Assembly (NCBI GenBank): GCA_937899835.1
Contig: CALCCE010000266.1
Coordinates: forward strand, 1 to 64,000
Origin: an uncultured Flavobacteriales bacterium
GTDB lineage: Bacteria > Bacteroidota > Bacteroidia > Flavobacteriales_G > Salibacteraceae
Length of the DNA stretch: 64,000 bases
Reading direction: 5' to 3'
The notes below the pieces were generated by a model. It was given only the letters and a program-made list of their open reading frames with translations. It was not told the DNA's origin and did not search any database. Both the position numbers and the translations under genes were made by a program. Positions 60,567 to 64,000 of the stretch are shown piece by piece. Numbering within the stretch: position 1 is the first letter of the stretch; each line of letters starts with the position of its first letter.

Positions 60567-63500
60567 ATGAGGAATGGGATCCATAAAGCAGTAGCTACAC
60601 CACGCGGTGTTTCCGGAATAAACTTACGCCAGTGGGGATTAGTGGTGTGGTTTACCCTGATGATGGCTTCCGGTAGTTGGGGGCAAGCCAACAATCCGGC
60701 CTTGTACTTTGCCGCCGAGCCGCGCGCCAAATACGTGGAGCTACCCGTAAAGGCTTACGCACAGGATTTTACCTGGGGCTGTTGGGTGAAAGCCGAACAA
60801 CTGCAATCGGGCAGCAATCGGTTGATCAGCATCGTAGAACCCGGGAAAACCCTCAGCAACCTCACAGTTTTGTTGTGGTCATCGGGGAAAGTTCGCTTGT
60901 GGGCAGGCAATGTATGGGCAGGAACCGCACCTACCGCCTGCAACCTCGACCAATGGTACCAAGTGTTTTTAGTCCGCTCCGGCAACCGGCTAACGGTGTA
61001 CCTGGACGGTGAGGTGGTGATTGAACACCTCTTGAGCAGCTCCCAACTTTTTCAGGGCAATCTTCGGCTGGGGGATCGTTTTACTGGCTACCTCGACGAA
61101 ATTTCCTTTTGGAACAAAGCCTTGACGGTTGGCGAAATCATGGCCTTGAACTACCAATCGGTAAACCCCAACGTTCCTGGCCTGGAGGCCTACTTCGATT
61201 GTGGCGACAAATCACCGAGCCTGACCAACCAGTGGAAGATTTTTCCCCACGACAAAGCCCCCGAATGGACCGGCACTTTTGTAGACCTCAATTTTGAAAC
61301 GGCCTGGAAAAACAGTGACCAGCAAGTAACGCCTTCCAGCATTACCACCAACGGCAATTATGGGTTTAAAAAAGCCACCGCTTCGGATTACCTCGCCTTG
61401 CCGGACTTTCCCTTGTCGCAGTCGGCCTTTAGTGTGGAAATGGAAGTGAATCCCAAAAGCACCGCAGACGAAAAACGACTGCTTTCGGTGAACGACCAGA
61501 TTACGGTATCGGAAACGCATTTTTACGTGGAGGGAGCCGGGCAACAAGCACTGCCAGCCCTCAACCCTGATCAGCCCAACCACGTGGTGCTCACCTTTAG
61601 CAACGGTCAAGTAGTGGCCTACGTGAATGGCGTAAGGTCCAAATCGATTTCCACCAACATTAACTTGTCGCAAGGCCTCGAAAACCTGCAGGTATTGCCT
61701 ACGATCGCCTCGGGCGAATTTACGGATGCGGTGGTCGATGAAATTTTGGTGTGGGACAAAGCCTTGAACCAGTTTGAAGTGGCTCAACGCCGGCGAACGG
61801 CGGCCACGGGCACCGAACCGGGGTTGCTGGCTTACTACGACTTTGAAGAAGACAACCTGCCCGCCCGCGAGATTGGCAACAGCGTATCCGCCGGGCCGGT
61901 AGCAGTGGTTGAAGGCAATTATTTTGAAACCTGGGCGGAAGTGACCAACCTAACCGCACCTACGGATGCGCTTCCCAGTGGGCAAAAAGTAGACTCCTAT
62001 TTCTACCTGGGGAAATCCCGTGAAATGAGTGCTACGAACCCAACTGCCTGCGAAACACCGGCTATCATTGGCAGTATGGACCCCAAAACCGTTGACGAAT
62101 TCACGCTCGAGTTTTGGTGCTGGGCCTTCTCTTTTACCGGCACAACCGAAATCCTTACTGCAGGCATTCAGGTGGAACGGGTCAACAACCAATTGCGCCT
62201 CAAAGTACAGGACGGTAACCGCACCGTAGAAACGCCACTTTGGACACCCGCCATTGGCAAAGCCTGGAACCACATTGCGGTTACCTACCAAAACAAAAAA
62301 CTGCGCATCTATTTTAATGGGGTAGAGGCAGGAGCACCGATCATCATTGAGCAATTAAAACTCAATCCGGAGGTACGCATCGGCACCAGCGCTAAGCTGT
62401 GGATCGACAACCTCATCGTTTGGGAGCAAGTACGACCCAACCTCAAAGGGGATTTTTCCATCAACGAGTTAAGCGATATTTCGGTGCCGGATCAAAACGA
62501 CTTGCTGGCATTTTTCGATTTCGACAACCCCGACCACCTGATCTACGACCGAAGCAAGCGCAACGGCCACCTGACCGTCCACAACTATGAACTCCTGGCT
62601 GGCGGCCCGAAAAGGAACGTAAAACCAGTTACTGCTTCCCGCACCTTCTCCGACCGAAAAAGAACCGCCTCCTATACCGTGGATAAAGGGCGTAGCAACG
62701 CTTCGCTGTGCCTGGATTTTACCGGTGACACCCGTGTGGAGTTTGAAGATTTTCAACTGAGCTCCGAAAACCTCACCATTCAGTTCATGGTGCGCCCAAC
62801 GGCCCCAGATCAAAACGCATGGCTCATCAAATTTGTGAATCCTGGAAACGGTTTGGGCATTAAGCTCACCCAAGGCAAGTTGAACCTGTTGATGGGCAAC
62901 CGGCAGCAGGTATTGTCTCCGGATGTCCTATCCGTAAATGAATGGCATTTGGTGACTCTGGTGTACAACAGCAACGAAAAGCGCCTCTATACCTACCTCG
63001 ATGGTGAATGGATCGCCGAGCCTATAGCGGTAAGCAACCCCGCTGCCATCTCCCGCAAACTAAACGTGCCGCTGGTGATGGGAGAGGATTTTGTGGGGCA
63101 AATGGAGAATGTAGACTTCATGCCCATTGCGCTCACCCCGGTTGAAGTTGCCGATAGCAAGTACAACTGGAAAAACCATGCTTTTTCGTATCGTTTTTAC
63201 TTCAATTACAGAACGTTTTTTGCCTACGAACCCAAAACAAGAACGTATGCCGACATCATTGGGTATAACCCTCAAACCCAAAGCCGAAAGCAAAGGGTAA
63301 GGGAAGCGCTCTATGAAACTACACCGGCTACCAGCGGAACCAGATTGGTATTCGATACCGAGGGAACTTATCGTTTTGCGCAACTAAGCCACCTTTCGCT
63401 AAACAAGGAACACACCACCCTGTTTTTTCTCACCAACACCCAAGCCAACGGAGCCGGTGAAATTGTGGGCATTCCCGGGGTGTTGAGTTTAACCAATACG

Positions 63501-64000
63501 CAGCTGTTGATCGAAGGCCACAACCCGCTGGACATTCCCGAAGTCACTGCCGGAGAAGAACAACAGGTAGCCTTGGTGTTTGACCATGGAAAAGCCACCG
63601 TTTTTGTCAATAAAAAACGGAGCCGTTCCATCGCTTTGAGCAGCCAGTTTTCGATGGAGGATGCCACTTTGCGGTTTGGAAAATCCTCGATCGGTACGGT
63701 TGACAACATCTATTTGTTTGATCGGGCGTTCAACGAAAAGGAAATCCAGCAATGGAACAAAAGCTACGTAGGCACTACCGACCCAACCCTCATTGGCTAC
63801 TACAACTTTAATGGTTCCGACCTGGCTACCCGATTGGCGAATAAAAAGACCGGAACCGACTCACCCGCCATTGAATGCATCGGCGACTACCGGCAAGCGC
63901 TAAAAGCGGGCACCCGTAAGGGAGTCAGCAATGCGCTTCCCGACAATACGGCACTTTTCTCCCTTCATGCGTTTCCGGAGACCACCTTAGACCGGGACTG
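60567..64000 (+). CDS. Secreted multi-LamG protein, 3' end missing (off window)
   Basis: Open from the ATG at 60567 (alternatively a GTG at 60540, 9 nt after the giant's stop) to the right edge, 1,144 codons. The signal segment is GLVVWFTLMMASGSWGQA. At least five LamG/concanavalin-like modules follow, roughly at residues 45-190, 260-420, 505-660, 710-865 and 920-1085. Each opens with a DFT or SLxF strand and closes with WD/EKALNxxE and LLAYYDFEED-type blocks (FTWGCWVKAEQL, FTLEFWCWAFSF, LTIQFMVRPTA, HTTLFFLTNTQ). The modules resemble those at the C-terminus of the giant at 46639, so the pair shares building blocks. Glycan or matrix binding is expected for LamG but not proven. The frame has no stop, so C-terminal domains, including any sorting domain, are unseen. 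Confidence 0.8.
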   Translation, partial: MRNGIHKAVATPRGVSGINLRQWGLVVWFTLMMASGSWGQANNPALYFAAEPRAKYVELPVKAYAQDFTWGCWVKAEQLQSGSNRLISIVEPGKTLSNLTVLLWSSGKVRLWAGNVWAGTAPTACNLDQWYQVFLVRSGNRLTVYLDGEVVIEHLLSSSQLFQGNLRLGDRFTGYLDEISFWNKALTVGEIMALNYQSVNPNVPGLEAYFDCGDKSPSLTNQWKIFPHDKAPEWTGTFVDLNFETAWKNSDQQVTPSSITTNGNYGFKKATASDYLALPDFPLSQSAFSVEMEVNPKSTADEKRLLSVNDQITVSETHFYVEGAGQQALPALNPDQPNHVVLTFSNGQVVAYVNGVRSKSISTNINLSQGLENLQVLPTIASGEFTDAVVDEILVWDKALNQFEVAQRRRTAATGTEPGLLAYYDFEEDNLPAREIGNSVSAGPVAVVEGNYFETWAEVTNLTAPTDALPSGQKVDSYFYLGKSREMSATNPTACETPAIIGSMDPKTVDEFTLEFWCWAFSFTGTTEILTAGIQVERVNNQLRLKVQDGNRTVETPLWTPAIGKAWNHIAVTYQNKKLRIYFNGVEAGAPIIIEQLKLNPEVRIGTSAKLWIDNLIVWEQVRPNLKGDFSINELSDISVPDQNDLLAFFDFDNPDHLIYDRSKRNGHLTVHNYELLAGGPKRNVKPVTASRTFSDRKRTASYTVDKGRSNASLCLDFTGDTRVEFEDFQLSSENLTIQFMVRPTAPDQNAWLIKFVNPGNGLGIKLTQGKLNLLMGNRQQVLSPDVLSVNEWHLVTLVYNSNEKRLYTYLDGEWIAEPIAVSNPAAISRKLNVPLVMGEDFVGQMENVDFMPIALTPVEVADSKYNWKNHAFSYRFYFNYRTFFAYEPKTRTYADIIGYNPQTQSRKQRVREALYETTPATSGTRLVFDTEGTYRFAQLSHLSLNKEHTTLFFLTNTQANGAGEIVGIPGVLSLTNTQLLIEGHNPLDIPEVTAGEEQQVALVFDHGKATVFVNKKRSRSIALSSQFSMEDATLRFGKSSIGTVDNIYLFDRAFNEKEIQQWNKSYVGTTDPTLIGYYNFNGSDLATRLANKKTGTDSPAIECIGDYRQALKAGTRKGVSNALPDNTALFSLHAFPETTLDRD

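Overview
The window looks like a chromosomal segment of a member of the Bacteroidota, probably a gliding or surface-active environmental lineage; I cannot place it to order or genus. Evidence: three secreted giants end in the gliding-motility-associated (type B) C-terminal sorting domain of the type IX secretion system (T9SS). Several genes and the tRNA sit behind TTG / TAnnTTTG promoters typical of the phylum. Lipoprotein signals, SprB-like repeats, a class of histidine kinase with LytTR partner, and methylmalonyl-CoA epimerase also fit.

Layout. 1-1244: 5' part of a GT39/ArnT-like membrane glycosyltransferase running off the left edge. 1284-3010: two blocks of GTTGC/GCAAC hairpins on either side of a degenerate zincin-like gene. 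3092-14027 (all minus strand): housekeeping and envelope genes: S9 peptidase, two secreted hypotheticals, formate-tetrahydrofolate ligase, a TPR protein, a BNR-repeat secreted protein, a Fur-family regulator, a CoA-pyrophosphatase-like Nudix enzyme and 6-phosphofructokinase. 14085-27058 (minus): three tandem paralogous T9SS cargo proteins of 1769, 1034 and 1416 residues. 27208-32244: FAD oxidoreductase, two secreted or lipoprotein hypotheticals, an orphan peptide-binding lipoprotein and methylmalonyl-CoA epimerase. 32262-34610 (minus): a tight HAD phosphatase / mtnA / mtnB-like methionine-salvage operon. 34702-34775: a CAT-anticodon tRNA with its own promoter and terminator. 35588-36010: a decayed transposase.

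36331-39031 (minus) is a sensor kinase / LytTR regulator pair. A 329-bp MITE-like element (39209-39537) lies between it and a divergent plus-strand locus that fills the rest of the window. That locus holds a predicted outer-membrane protein (39680-41626), a giant reading frame of about 6,290 codons (41653-60531) broken by one in-frame TAG at 46627, and a multi-LamG secreted protein (60567 onward) that runs off the right edge.

How it fits together. The plus-strand locus from 39680 is the strongest candidate for an undescribed system: an outer-membrane protein followed by two enormous exported proteins carrying a TANFOR-like N-terminal region, DW-signature modules and many LamG domains, next to a divergent two-component system. 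The three type-B cargo proteins form a second surface-protein locus with a shared N-terminal domain and a nested domain insertion. The remaining genes are mostly core metabolism with short intergenic gaps.
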